The notes beneath the pieces are model-generated. The model saw nothing but the letters and a program-made list of their open reading frames with translations, was not told the DNA's origin and searched no databases. From assembly GCA_054601695.1 (NCBI GenBank), contig BAAHQB010000345.1, forward strand, positions 108,942-172,941: DNA of 64,000 nucleotides. The letters run 5' to 3'. Position 1 is the first letter of the stretch, and each line of letters begins with the position of its first letter. This DNA is from Amorphochlora amoebiformis (Eukaryota > Cercozoa > Chlorarachniophyceae). Both the position numbers and the translations under genes were made by a program. Positions 1 through 64,000 of the stretch are shown one piece after another.

Positions 1-65
1 TACACACATATATATATATATATATATTATATATACATACATATATATATGTGTGTGTGTGTATG

Positions 66-101
<36 letters not shown>

Positions 102-681
102 TACACATATATATATATGTATATATGTATATATATATATACATATATATACATGTATTATATATAATGAGAAGCCTTCATTGAACGCAAGAGATTCAAT
201 TAATTGGAGAAAAAAAAAAAAAAAACCTTCTCTTTGTACACCGCGACATGTTCCATAGCCTACATTATTATTCGGGTTAGGATTAGGGTTAGGGTTAGGG
301 TTGGGGTTAGGGTTAAGGTTAGGGTTAGGGTTAGGGTTAGGCTTAGATCAAGATGGGGTTAGGGATAGGGTTAAGGTTAGGGTTAGGGTTAGGATTAGGG
401 ATAGGGTCAGGGTCAGGGTTAGGGTTAGGGTTAGGGTCAGGGATAGGGTTAGGGTTAGGATTGGGGTTCTGCCAGGTTAGGGTTAGGGTTAGGGTTAGGG
501 TTAGGGTTAGGGTTAGGGTTAGGGTTAGGGTTAGGGTTAGGGTTAGGGTTAAGGTTAACGGTTAGGGTTAGGGTTAGGGATAAGGTTAGGGTTAGGATTA
601 GAATCGCCTTAGGATTCCAATGGATAGCGCAAGTGTGACTGATGTATATATATATATATATATATGTATAATGTACATATA

Positions 682-726
<45 letters not shown>

Positions 727-734
727 TTGAGTAT

Positions 735-784
<50 letters not shown>

Positions 785-1007
785 GTGTGTGTGTGCGTGT
801 ATATATACATATACTTATGTGTATAGATAATACTATCTGAATGTGTAAACTTACACATATTAACATACACACTGTTCCAATATATAAACAACCATATATT
901 CACATGTACAAATTAGACATACGTTTCGTATAAATACATACTTTTCGTATAAATTATACATACTTTTAATAGGTGTACATATGTAGGATTATACAATTGT
1001 TATACAT

Positions 1008-1041
<34 letters not shown>

Positions 1042-1120
1042 GTATATAAATATATATATATATATAAATGTGTGTATATATTACATATATACATATATAT
1101 ATATATATAGATAGAGATAA

Positions 1121-1165
<45 letters not shown>

Positions 1166-1383
1166 GTATGTATATATATACTTGTATAAATACACACATA
1201 ATATATATATATATATTATATATATATATATATTATTTATATATATATATATATATATAAGCATCCTGATATAATTATATATATATATATATATATATAT
1301 TTATACATATATATATATATATATAATATACATACATATATTTATATACATACATATATATATTATATACACACATACACACA

Positions 1384-1415
<32 letters not shown>

Positions 1416-1495
1416 AATATATGTATATATATATATATATAATGTATATCACTTTTCGAGGAGGGAGATGAATCGTCTCCCGGATAACTCTGCGC

Positions 1496-1557
<62 letters not shown>

Positions 1558-1600
1558 TTGTGTGTGTGTGTGTGTATTAAAATATATTATATATACATAC

Positions 1601-1642
<42 letters not shown>

Positions 1643-1775
1643 GTATATTTATATATATATATATATATATTGTATGTATATTATATGTATGTAGTTATAA
1701 AAGGATCTATGTATGCGTGTATATTTTACACGATTATTAAATGTTTTTATATGTGTGTATACAAACAACAATATC

Positions 1776-1810
<35 letters not shown>

Positions 1811-1948
1811 ACATACATGTATACATATATATTCAATAACTCCCAGACTTTTTTCATCCACGAAATATATGTATATAAGTACATATATATGTTATATTAA
1901 TATGTAAATAAAACACATATATTTATATATACATATATACATACTTAC

Positions 1949-2000
<52 letters not shown>

Positions 2001-2016
2001 AGATGTATATATATTA
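1..2016. repeat. Left edge: (TA)n arrays plus one telomeric array; no assigned gene
   Basis: The stretch is mostly (TA)n with short (GT)n runs. A TTAGGG-oriented array with many one-base variants runs from about 275 to 600. Unique islands lie at about 165-270, 1445-1500 and 1830-1865. The island at 1464-1485 contains the inverted repeat GGGAGA/TCTCCC and could be an exon on either strand. The one at 1830-1865 is open on the minus strand (DEKSLGVIE). Neither could be joined to a gene. Confidence 0.7.
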
Positions 2017-11477
<9,461 letters not shown>

Positions 11478-11644
11478 GGTTTGCAAGATGACATTTCTTC
11501 GATATCATAGTTATATATTGTCAAGATATGTGAATATTACGCGAATAATATATTTCCATATCAATAATGAATATAAAAATAATTTCATAATTTCTCGGCT
11601 GTGGCGCCAGCAGAGATATCTGGGTCTGACCTGAGAAAGCGGTT
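11478..11644. promoter_or_regulatory. Divergent promoter, CHID1 / cofilin
   Basis: Only 167 bp separate the two start codons. The interval is unique AT-rich sequence without repeat arrays. No GTGAC motif like those in the other divergent promoters was found. Confidence 0.65.
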
Positions 11645-12285
11645 ATGTCGGGCCAAACCAGTGCTCCAGCGAGCCAAGAGACTTTGAAAGTGTTCAAGAG
11701 GGTAAAGCTGAGAGGTAAGAAGAAACTTGACTGGGCTATCTTTAAGATCGACCAGAAGATCCAAGAAATCGTCCCCGAGTATGGCCCTGCCCTCTTCCCT
11801 TTCCGTCCCTTCCGTTGAACTAAGCTCGCCTGTCCTCCTTTCTCCGTTCTTCTCCCTTTATATCCGACCGCTCCATTGTTTCCACTTCTCTCTTTCATCG
11901 GAAGAGTAGAAATTCACATCTCAAGCTCTCTCGAGCGGGAGATCTCTGTTTCTCTCTCCTTCCTCTTACTCGACGTCTCTTTCTCCCTCTCTTGTCTATC
12001 ATTTCCTGCTCTTGCTCTTCTTTCACTGGCAACAACTAGCCTTCTCAAACCGCCTCCTAGCATTTCTTGCCTCATACTTCTAGATTCGATCTCTTGGATT
12101 TAATGGTAATCCTGATTAAAAAAAAAAGAAAAAAGGCGGGGAGGGAAGGGGTTCGTAAAATAATTTAGCGATTTTTTTTCATTTTAGAAAAACAAGTGCC
12201 GACGAAAAGTCGAAGAAGGGAATTGATGGCCTCGTGGCGAATTTGCCAGACCTTCAGGTTATCCAGTATAGTTAAATATATATAC

Positions 12286-12339
<54 letters not shown>

Positions 12340-12351
12340 CATATATATATA

Positions 12352-12396
<45 letters not shown>

Positions 12397-12400
12397 ATTA

Positions 12401-12448
<48 letters not shown>

Positions 12449-12528
12449 GCCAAGATATGCCGTTTATGATCATGAGTTTAAGACGACGGATGGACGCGCT
12501 ACGTCTAAGCTATGGTAATATAAATATT

Positions 12529-12571
<43 letters not shown>

Positions 12572-12631
12572 ATATATACATATATACATATATATACACA
12601 TATATATACACACATGTATATAGATATATTA

Positions 12632-12671
<40 letters not shown>

Positions 12672-12800
12672 AGTTACACTTATATATATAAATGTATACG
12701 CTAAGTCTAAGCTATGGTAATATCAACATTTTAGGTTCACACAAATGTATATACTTATTTAAATAATATGTGTATGTATGTATATATATATGTGAATGTG

Positions 12801-12881
<81 letters not shown>

Positions 12882-12888
12882 ATATGTG

Positions 12889-12928
<40 letters not shown>

Positions 12929-12976
12929 TCTTCTCATTAAGGATATATCCTATTAACATAAAGGTTCATCTCATTC

Positions 12977-13036
<60 letters not shown>

Positions 13037-13212
13037 TATATATATACATATACATACATTTTCTCATTAAGGATATATCCTATTAACATAAAAGGTTCAT
13101 CTCATTCACCCCCATCAACTCCAACCAAATTGACCGCATGGTTTACGCGCACGCGCACAAACCATTCCGCGAAGGCCTCAAGGTCAAAGCTACTATCAGA
13201 TTATATTCTTAG
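11645..13212 (+). CDS. ADF/cofilin family actin-depolymerising protein
   Basis: It binds and severs actin filaments in the cytoplasm. Exon 1 starts at 11645 and reads [19 protein letters not shown], the start of an ADF-homology domain, to about 11779. Later exons are 12188-12257 ([13 protein letters not shown]), 12450-12514 ([15 protein letters not shown], the conserved YAVYD strand) and 13095-13212 (WFISFTPIN then MVYA, TAG stop). The last three join in phase (2/0, 0, 2/1). The exon 1 to exon 2 junction is unresolved: the only donors after codon 42 give the wrong phase, so a small exon may be missing. The final codons (IRLYS-stop) coincide with sequence resembling the telomere-associated element, which may have replaced the original C-terminus. 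Edge copies of exon 3 (12697-12722) and exon 4 (12928-12981) lie in the intron. Confidence 0.85.
12697..12981 (+). repeat. Exon-edge copies in the cofilin intron
   Basis: The 3' edge of exon 3 with its donor (CTAAGCTATGGTAATAT) recurs at about 12700-12722. The acceptor and 5' edge of exon 4 (TTCATCTCATTCACC) recur at 12928-12981. Both are followed by (TA)n. Confidence 0.9.
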
Positions 13213-13400
13213 TGATAACAGCAGACCGTGTTTCTAGGGGTGTTGAGTGCTGTTGTGGTGATGTGATGAGGTTAGGGTTAGGGTTTGGGTTAGGATCAGA
13301 TTATCCAGCATGTCTTAGTCCGAGGACCATTGGCTCCTCTATATTGCGGTTAGGGTTAGGGTTGGGGTTTGGGTGTCTGTAGTGTAATTTAATTAGGGTT
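13213..13400. repeat. Telomere-associated element fragments after the cofilin stop
   Basis: Two partial copies of the window's recurrent element are found. One begins within the cofilin terminal codons (ATCAGATTAT, then GATAACAGCAG at about 13214). A second lies at 13291-13345. Degenerate TTAGGG units surround them. Confidence 0.8.
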
Positions 13401-16030
<2,630 letters not shown>

Positions 16031-17055
16031 CTACTCCAGCTCCACTTCGCCGCCAGCGGCCTTTATCTTTTCGGCCATTGCCTCCGCCTCGTCTTTAGAG
16101 AGATGCTCCTTAATAACAACCGGAGATTTCTCCACCGTCTCCTTGGCCTAAATGGATTTATCGAATCATTTTTTTTGACAAAGATGGATTTCGGTTGATT
16201 GATACGGGCTCATCCACGAATTAATCGCGGGTCGTATCTTTTGGGGGGGGAAAAAGAGAGTTCGTATCTGCATACGATAACGACAAGCATACACTGATGT
16301 GGAATACAACAAGCATACACTGATGCGGAAATCCATTGTCTGTATGTACCTCCTTGAGCCCCAGGCCGGTGATGGCCCTAACCTCCTTGATGACCTTAAT
16401 CTTGCCCTTGGCGTCGAAGCCCTTGAGCTTCACTGCGAATTCGGTCTTCTCCGCAGGTTTTTCCTCCTCCTTTGGAGCCTCCTCCGCTGCCGGGGCCGGC
16501 GCCGCGGCCGGTGCGGCCATCACAGGCTGCTGCATCATCTGCATCTGCTGTTGCTGCCCTGCCCACGGCGACCGGGCAAGCACATCCTCGTCGGTCACTC
16601 CGAACTTGTCCTGATGAACGTATATACAAGTTAGTAAATTATCGGAGTCGGTACTTCAACGAATAGGAAGGGTGATGCGTTATATCTCACGCGATATACA
16701 CCGCTCATTGGTCGCATCTGGTCACCTTGAGCTCGTTGACAAACTGCAAGCTCTCGTACATGTTGAGCTGCATGACGGCCTCGACGAGGGCCTTGACTTT
16801 CTTTGTGGGCTTATATGGGTCCTCGGGTATCTCATCCTCCTGTTGGGCAGCGTCCTGGCGAAGCGACCTGCTAGAGTGGAACGCGCGAAACCTGCCGGAA
16901 TTCCAAAGGTCAAGGGCGTGATCGAAGGGGAGGGATCTACAGATTATCTGAACTTACGTGATCTCAACCCGCGGGTACTGGCCACCCGAGCATATCAGCG
17001 TGCGCCGACGCGCAAGACTGCGTCCCACGCGACCCACGGCACGGCAAACCTTCAT
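16031..17055 (-). CDS. MRPL12: Mitochondrial ribosomal protein bL12m (L7/L12)
   Basis: This is a stalk protein of the large mitochondrial ribosomal subunit that recruits translation factors. Exons are 17055-16958, 16891-16726, 16610-16350 and 16147-16031 (TAG). All junctions are in phase and give 213 residues. Introns are short (66, 115 and 202 nt) and free of telomeric or long (TA)n sequence. The first donor is consensus GTAAGT. Residues 1 to about 45 form a basic, acid-free mitochondrial presequence ending in RAFHSSRSL. The N-terminal dimerisation domain contains KVKALVEAVMQLNMYE. A Q/M and A/P/E-rich hinge follows. The C-terminal domain contains KIKVIKEVRAITGLGLKEAK and ends GGEVELE, matching bacterial L7/L12. 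It is divergently paired with the gene at 17226. Confidence 0.95.
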
Positions 17056-17225
17056 TGCCGATATATTGTCTTGACAAGTATTTTACTTAAAAGTTCGGCA
17101 GGCTGAATCAGTGACAAAGCAAGTTGTGTACGTGACAAGCCGCATGGTCACCCCTAAGTATGTGACAATATGATTTGTCACGATCTTAAAGCAGTGACAT
17201 AGCCCGTCGTCACGCTGGTGTAAGC
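17056..17225. promoter_or_regulatory. Divergent promoter with seven GTGAC/GTCAC motifs
   Basis: Between the bL12m start and the start at 17226, GTGAC or its complement GTCAC occurs near 17111, 17132, 17147, 17162, 17177, 17194 and 17209. Spacing is roughly 15 to 20 bp and both orientations occur. The ARP6/ERCC1 promoter has the same motif. Confidence 0.6.
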
Positions 17226-19077
<1,852 letters not shown>

Positions 19078-19560
19078 TAGCAACAGAGAGGAAGAGAGAG
19101 AGGAGAGAGAAATGAGAGGTGAAGACAAATATAGAGACAAGAAAGAGAAAAAGAAAAAGAGATAGAAGTGAAAGGCAGAGAAGAGAGAGAGAAAGAGAAC
19201 AAAAAAAGAATGAAAGGAGGGAGAGGGAAAAGGGTATAAATCCAATCAGAAGCAAACACGGCAGCAAAAACAACCGAGATGGTCGAATGAGAAATGGTCC
19301 AAATGAGGTGGACAAAAACAGAAATGATAAAGTATGTTGCCAATCGGGAAAATAATGAAGTAAATAGGTTCCCGAATTTTATATCGCATCCATATTTCTT
19401 ATTAGGTTCTCATTGTCGTGATTAACATGCGTATTCATTAATCTTCCTTATTCTCGGTGTCTTTTTGTCAGAAAAGAGAGCAATCATAATGTATATATAC
19501 ATACATACATATATAAATATATATATGTTACAAATAGAACACACACGCGTATTTATATAT

Positions 19561-19608
<48 letters not shown>

Positions 19609-20331
19609 ATATGTAGACATACTCTTTTAACTTAATACATATAATATACATATACATATATATATATATACGTACCCAACAGTTTCTCATATATACACAA
19701 AGATATGTATGTGTATGCATGCATATATATGTATATATATATATATATATGTAAATATAACCCAAACATCTAAATACATCTAATTTACCCAAATACAACC
19801 CCAGCGAAGTTCCGACAGATATAAAAGAAAACAGTAATCCTTCTAATCCTTCTACCCCCCAAGACGACCCTAGGTTCTAACCCTAACCCTAACCCTAACC
19901 CTAACCCTAACCCTAATCCTAACCCTAACCTAACCCTAATCCTAACCCTAACCGAACAACCCTAACCCTAGCCCTAACAACCCTAACCCCAAACGTTAAG
20001 GCGCTAACCCTAACCCTAACCCTAACCCTAACCCTAACCCTAATCCTAACCCTAACCTAACCCTAATCCTAACCCTAACCGAACAACCCTAACCCTAGCC
20101 CTAACAACCCTAACCCCAAACGTTAAGGCGCTAACCCTAACCCTAACCCTAACCCTAACCCTAACCCTAATGCAGAATCAGGCGTACTATCACACCAATG
20201 TCCCTCTGGGAAGTCATACGGTGGATCTTAATCTCTAACCCTACCCCTAACCCTAACCCTAACCCTAACCCTAACCCTAACCCTAACCCTAACCATATAG
20301 CACTTCCTTTTCGTTCTATAGTCTTCCTGCT
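19078..20331. repeat. Spacer between the two plus-strand membrane genes
   Basis: 19090-19225 is a purine (GA/AAAG) tract. 19230-19490 is unique AT-rich sequence. 19500-19750 is (TA)n. 19745-19870 is a unique A/C-rich island open on the plus strand (NPSEVPTDIKENS) without a clear acceptor. 19877-20295 is a CCCTAA array. Within it a 127-bp higher-order unit (marker GAACAACCCTAACCCTAGCC at 19954 and 20081) is present twice. Confidence 0.8.
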
Positions 20332-29739
<9,408 letters not shown>

Positions 29740-29764
29740 AATCGCAAGAAAATATACTATGAGG

Positions 29765-45825
<16,061 letters not shown>

Positions 45826-45967
45826 TTTTGCGGAAATTCTCACCCAAAACCGTGTAGTAACCCCCTTGCCAACCACGCACGGCTGCGTGGTTCACAAATG
45901 TCACCTAGCGTGACTTGGGTCAAAATCTGGACGCACGAAAGTCACTCTTCGTGACACCGACAAAAGA
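45826..45967. promoter_or_regulatory. Divergent promoter, ARP6 / ERCC1, with GTGAC motifs
   Basis: 142 bp separate the two start codons. GTCAC or GTGAC occurs four times between about 45897 and 45957. No TATA-like element or repeat array interrupts it. Confidence 0.65.
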
Positions 45968-51132
<5,165 letters not shown>

Positions 51133-51144
51133 GTGACTTATATA

Positions 51145-51805
<661 letters not shown>

Positions 51806-51857
51806 TATTTTAAGACATATACAATCAATATATCTACATGCATACATGCACACACAA

Positions 51858-51941
<84 letters not shown>

Positions 51942-52005
51942 TCATATAGTTACCTTTAGAAATATTTATATGTACATGTATTATATATATATATATATAT
52001 CTATA

Positions 52006-52080
<75 letters not shown>

Positions 52081-52111
52081 CGTGTGTATAAACACATACA
52101 TACATGCGTAT

Positions 52112-52157
<46 letters not shown>

Positions 52158-52285
52158 CATAAATACATACATATTCTATTTATATATACTTATATATGTT
52201 TATAATGTGTACACATACGCATACACACATATTCTATTTATATATACTTATATATATTTATAATGTGTATATATATTTAGAAATA

Positions 52286-52320
<35 letters not shown>

Positions 52321-52433
52321 ATATATATGTATATTATATATGTATATTTAAATGTACAAAAACCTAGTATATAATATACATATATGATGATGATGAAGCA
52401 AATCTTTATAATGTGTATATATATTTAGAAATA

Positions 52434-52464
<31 letters not shown>

Positions 52465-52543
52465 TATATTTGTATATATGTATATTATATATGTATATTT
52501 ACATAAATATATGCACACGCATTGTATATACAAACGCACACGC

Positions 52544-52574
<31 letters not shown>

Positions 52575-52797
52575 CATATATATGTATATATATATATATG
52601 TATATATGTGTATATATATATATATAAATATATATTTATATATGTATTTATATATATTTAGATATATATATATATATTATATATATATATATAAATATAT
52701 AATATATATATATATATAAATATATACATATATACATATGTATGTATGAATATATATATTATAATATATATATATATATATATGTATGAATATATAT

Positions 52798-52837
<40 letters not shown>

Positions 52838-53582
52838 CATATTTTATATAATATATATATATATATATCTATATATATAGTATACACATGTTATATAATA
52901 TATATATGTGTATAATAAAAAATAAATAGTATTTTTACCACAGTGTACACATATGATATCCTAATTAAAGGTAAAGCGCATTCACCAATCCTTCCGCCAG
53001 CCATTCCGCACGACAAAGAAACCCGAGCAAACACCTACTCTAGCTACTAGAGCACGCCAGAGCAAACAGTGACGCAATTTCACGCAAACTCCCTTAGTAT
53101 AATGGCTAACTGCCGTGAGTTCTGTAGTCTCGGTCTAACTACTAGAACTAGTCTACTGAATTCTTAGTTCGAAGTTCAAAGTTGCAAATTTAAACTAGTT
53201 AAATGACGGTGTGCTACTAGAGTAGGTCGTCTAGGTATATACTAGATGTACATAGTAATTTATACTAGCTAGATTAAGACCGAGGAACAGTACGCCAATG
53301 ATTCGCTGATTTATAGAGATTAGAACAAATTGGAAATCTTTGATAATAATTTCAAATTAGATTTCGATCCTGTGGAGATTTCCCACAACTTCATACATGT
53401 ATACACGAAAGTTAAAGGACACTGATTGGGAAACGAGTTTAAATTCCTTCGATCTGAAAACGGTCGGTCATCTCATGAGAGAGTCATCGATGGACATCAG
53501 TAAACTCATGCCTTGATTTTCTGTGGTGGACGAGTGGCTTGTTGACTTCTCGAGGCTAGAGTGCGATACTGTAGAATCGGCA

Positions 53583-53621
<39 letters not shown>

Positions 53622-53753
53622 CATATATTGTATTTACATTTAACATGGTATATGCATACTTATACATCATAGTACATATATATATATATATATATATACA
53701 TATATATATTATATATTATATACACATATATATTATATAGACATATTATACAT

Positions 53754-53804
<51 letters not shown>

Positions 53805-53956
53805 AATATATATTTTTATATATATTACATATGGGTGTGCGCATGTATCACAGATACATAAATATCACATGTGATATGCATGTATAATATCATATTTACA
53901 TATGTTCACGTATGTGATATATTTATGTATGTGCAATAAGAAGTATTATACCACAC
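51806..53956. other. ERCC1 / HMG-box convergent interval
   Basis: 51806-52920 is (TA)n with a duplicated segment (TTTATAATGTGTATATATAT at 52257 and 52407). 52925-53585 is unique and CTAG-rich. 53585-53950 returns to (TA)n with tracts of CA. The ERCC1 terminal exon should lie here. Confidence 0.65.
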
Positions 53957-55363
53957 TCATACATTTGCATGCACACAAAAAAACATGAAAGCAACAAATA
54001 TACGTATACTACCGCTCGGCGTCGGCCTTGAGAACACAGGAGACTGACTGGAGGCCTGTTTCTCCCACCACCACTCACATCCATCCTCACCCGCCAGCGA
54101 CAATGGCGGTGCGAAGAAGTTAGACGACGGCTGCATGGACAGCATGTTAGGCGAAGATTCGAGAAGTTGTGATATGCTGGAAGAATTTGTGGCGAAGCCT
54201 GATGCCCTGGGGGGGGAGGCATTGAGGGGGTTTGGGTGAGTAGCTAGAGGGAGGCTGGTTTCGGTGGACGAGTTTGGCATATTGAATTGCTCGCGTGAGG
54301 GTTGTATCCGTCGTTTCTCGGCGGGGGATTTGTTATTGCATTTTCGGGAGGCGAGGGGGGTTCGCCCTTGGCCTGAGATGTCTCTCTTGGAGGCGGGCTT
54401 CTTAGACGACGACTGAAAGATTAATATTTCGCGCATTAGTATCCAATCAATCATTGTGGAAGGGACCAGTCCACCTTGGAGCCATTCTTATTCGCGTTCA
54501 CAAACTGTGGGTATTGTTGGGCAAGTTGTTCATATTCCACGAGCTCCTGAAATACAAATATAACAAGGTGATTCTTACGTTTTTTAAAATTTGTCAACTC
54601 GTTGGGCACATAATGATATCGTATCGCTCATACCCTTTGATATCTCAGCTTATCCTCGGACGCGAGTCGCTGAAAGAACTCCTTTTTGTCCTTGGGGAGC
54701 TCCCTCCAGCGCTTGCCGATGATCCTTGCCACCTCGGCGTTGTGATGCGTCTTGCTTACATCAAATCCCATATTGTTCCAGACCTTTGCAAAGAAGGGCG
54801 AGTTTAAGTTGAAGGGATGTGCATGCATGCAGGAGAAGGTCATGGCGCACATGTGTTTGTGTCTTAGTTTTCGTCCTAGTTTTACCTCGTTGCACACGAT
54901 GTCGCGCTCTTTGAGCTGGTAAAAGTTGTAGGCGGTTTTCGGCTGGGGAGAGAAGGAGTATATTTTAGGTGGACGACGAACATCTTACAGCTCTGGGAGA
55001 AGGACACGTACAACCTTTTTTGGCCCTTGGAGCTTCTTTTTCAGCTTCGGGGGAAGGGTATTCTCGCTGGCAAGTCCGGGTCGTGCCCCTGGATGATTTC
55101 TCTGATATTTAGAGGCAAAATGTACGCATCATGCTTACATCGGGTGGCTTACTCGAGATTTCTACACTTCTTGGGCTCAAACGAACCTGGTTGCAGGTGG
55201 TTTTGGTATCGATGGGCTGAAGTGGGAACCCAAATGACCCGTTCGTGGCCCCCATCGTGCCTAAAAACCCGCTGTTTTTGTCTTCGAGCATCGAACTTAA
55301 TTGGATAAACATTCTTTGAGCTTCAGAATCCTGGTGGGAGAGCGCCCTGCCCCGCATGTCCAT
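53957..55363 (-). CDS. HMG-box nuclear protein
   Basis: Exons: 55363-55187, 55101-55015, 54942-54886, 54783-54634, 54546-54475 and 54412-53957 (TGA), all phase 0, 332 residues. The single HMG box spans exons 2 to 5 with GPKKPKTAYNFYQLKE, VARIIGKRWRELPKDKKEFF and DKLRYQRELVEYEQL, the usual DNA-bending L-shaped fold. The C-terminal exon is Ser/Pro/Asn-rich with a basic start (SKKPASKR), as in many transcription factors or chromatin proteins. Uncertain points: exon 1 could end at 55139, where GTAAGC is a better donor but leaves a 37-nt intron; the exon 2 donor is GTTGTA; the last 17 residues (SIRIFVAFMFF...) may be intron read-through after a GTAGTA donor. Introns are short and repeat-free. Confidence 0.85.
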
Positions 55364-55821
55364 CCCGCCCGGCGACGGGTCTAAACCCCCACAACTTCTA
55401 GGGTTTGGGGAAAAATCTATCTATTCGGCCGAAAAAGACTGTGTTTTAGTCACGCATAATTGTCACATCACACATAAGGATATCAAGGGTTAAGATATAA
55501 AGATATTGTTTAATTCAGATATCTCCAACTCCCTTTTTTTGGCCGCCCGCGAAAATCTCGGACGTTTTCGTGCACGCTCCCGAATAAAACAGAAAGAGGA
55601 AATTCAGGTTGGAAAAAAGCGGCTTGGATCGAGTTGTCCCCCGACCGTAAACGCGGAAAGGCGGCTTGATTCGGTACCATCTCAGCTTGACAGGGCGATA
55701 TTCGATTGTGAAACCTGGATATCTCGAATAGGTGCACACTTTGGTGAAAGAATTCCGAGCCGAGAGAAAGGGAGCAGTGAAAGACACAGTTCGCAAGAAG
55801 CAGATTTCGAAGATAGTCCTA
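55364..55821. promoter_or_regulatory. Divergent interval, HMG-box / C2 protein
   Basis: 458 bp of unique sequence. GTCAC occurs twice near 55449-55468 (AGTCACGCATAATTGTCAC). Overlapping open frames exist on both strands at 55506-55800 but none shows recognisable protein character, so this is most likely promoter plus 5' untranslated sequence. Confidence 0.5.

Positions 55822-64000
<8,179 letters not shown>

Noticed and set aside
55506-55800. Overlapping open frames on both strands upstream of the C2 gene
   Set aside because: None has recognisable motifs or splice continuity. The position between two divergent starts makes promoter and 5' leader more likely.

Overview
This is nuclear DNA of an intron-rich eukaryote, probably a single-celled one. 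Species and lineage cannot be told from the sequence. Genes have many short exons (15 to 150 nt), GT-AG introns with a few GC-AG ones, and all three standard stop codons. Most of the window is (TA)n microsatellite plus arrays of the telomere-type hexamer TTAGGG/CCCTAA. At first sight it looks non-coding, but short unique islands between the arrays splice together in phase into nine genes.

Layout: CHID1-like GH18 gene (2017-11477, minus); ADF/cofilin (11645-13212, plus); mitochondrial ribosomal protein bL12m (16031-17055, minus); a small membrane protein (17226-19077, plus); a multi-pass membrane protein (20332-29739, plus); actin-related protein ARP6 (29765-45825, minus); ERCC1 (45968 to at least 51132, plus); an HMG-box protein (53957-55363, minus); and a C2-domain protein running off the right edge (55822-64000, plus). 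Four pairs are divergent with start codons 142 to 458 bp apart, and three boundaries are convergent. The genes are housekeeping functions (actin turnover, mitochondrial translation, chromatin remodelling, DNA repair) and do not form a pathway.

The unusual content is the introns. Several consist almost from first to last base of telomeric repeat, which also supplies the splice sites (GTAACCCTAA or GTTAGGG donors, CCTAG or TTAG acceptors). Most (TA)n-filled introns also carry extra partial copies of the neighbouring exon edge, splice site included, each separated by (TA)n. Two introns hold very long pure (CG)n blocks, and a telomere-associated element of about 100 to 200 bp recurs at eight or more places. 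CTAG-rich islands sit at the three convergent gene boundaries.

All exon models were assembled by eye from reading frame, splice-site sequence, phase and remembered family features. No alignment or transcript data were available. Family calls are firm for bL12m, ARP6, ERCC1, cofilin, CHID1 and the HMG box. The two membrane proteins are unassigned.
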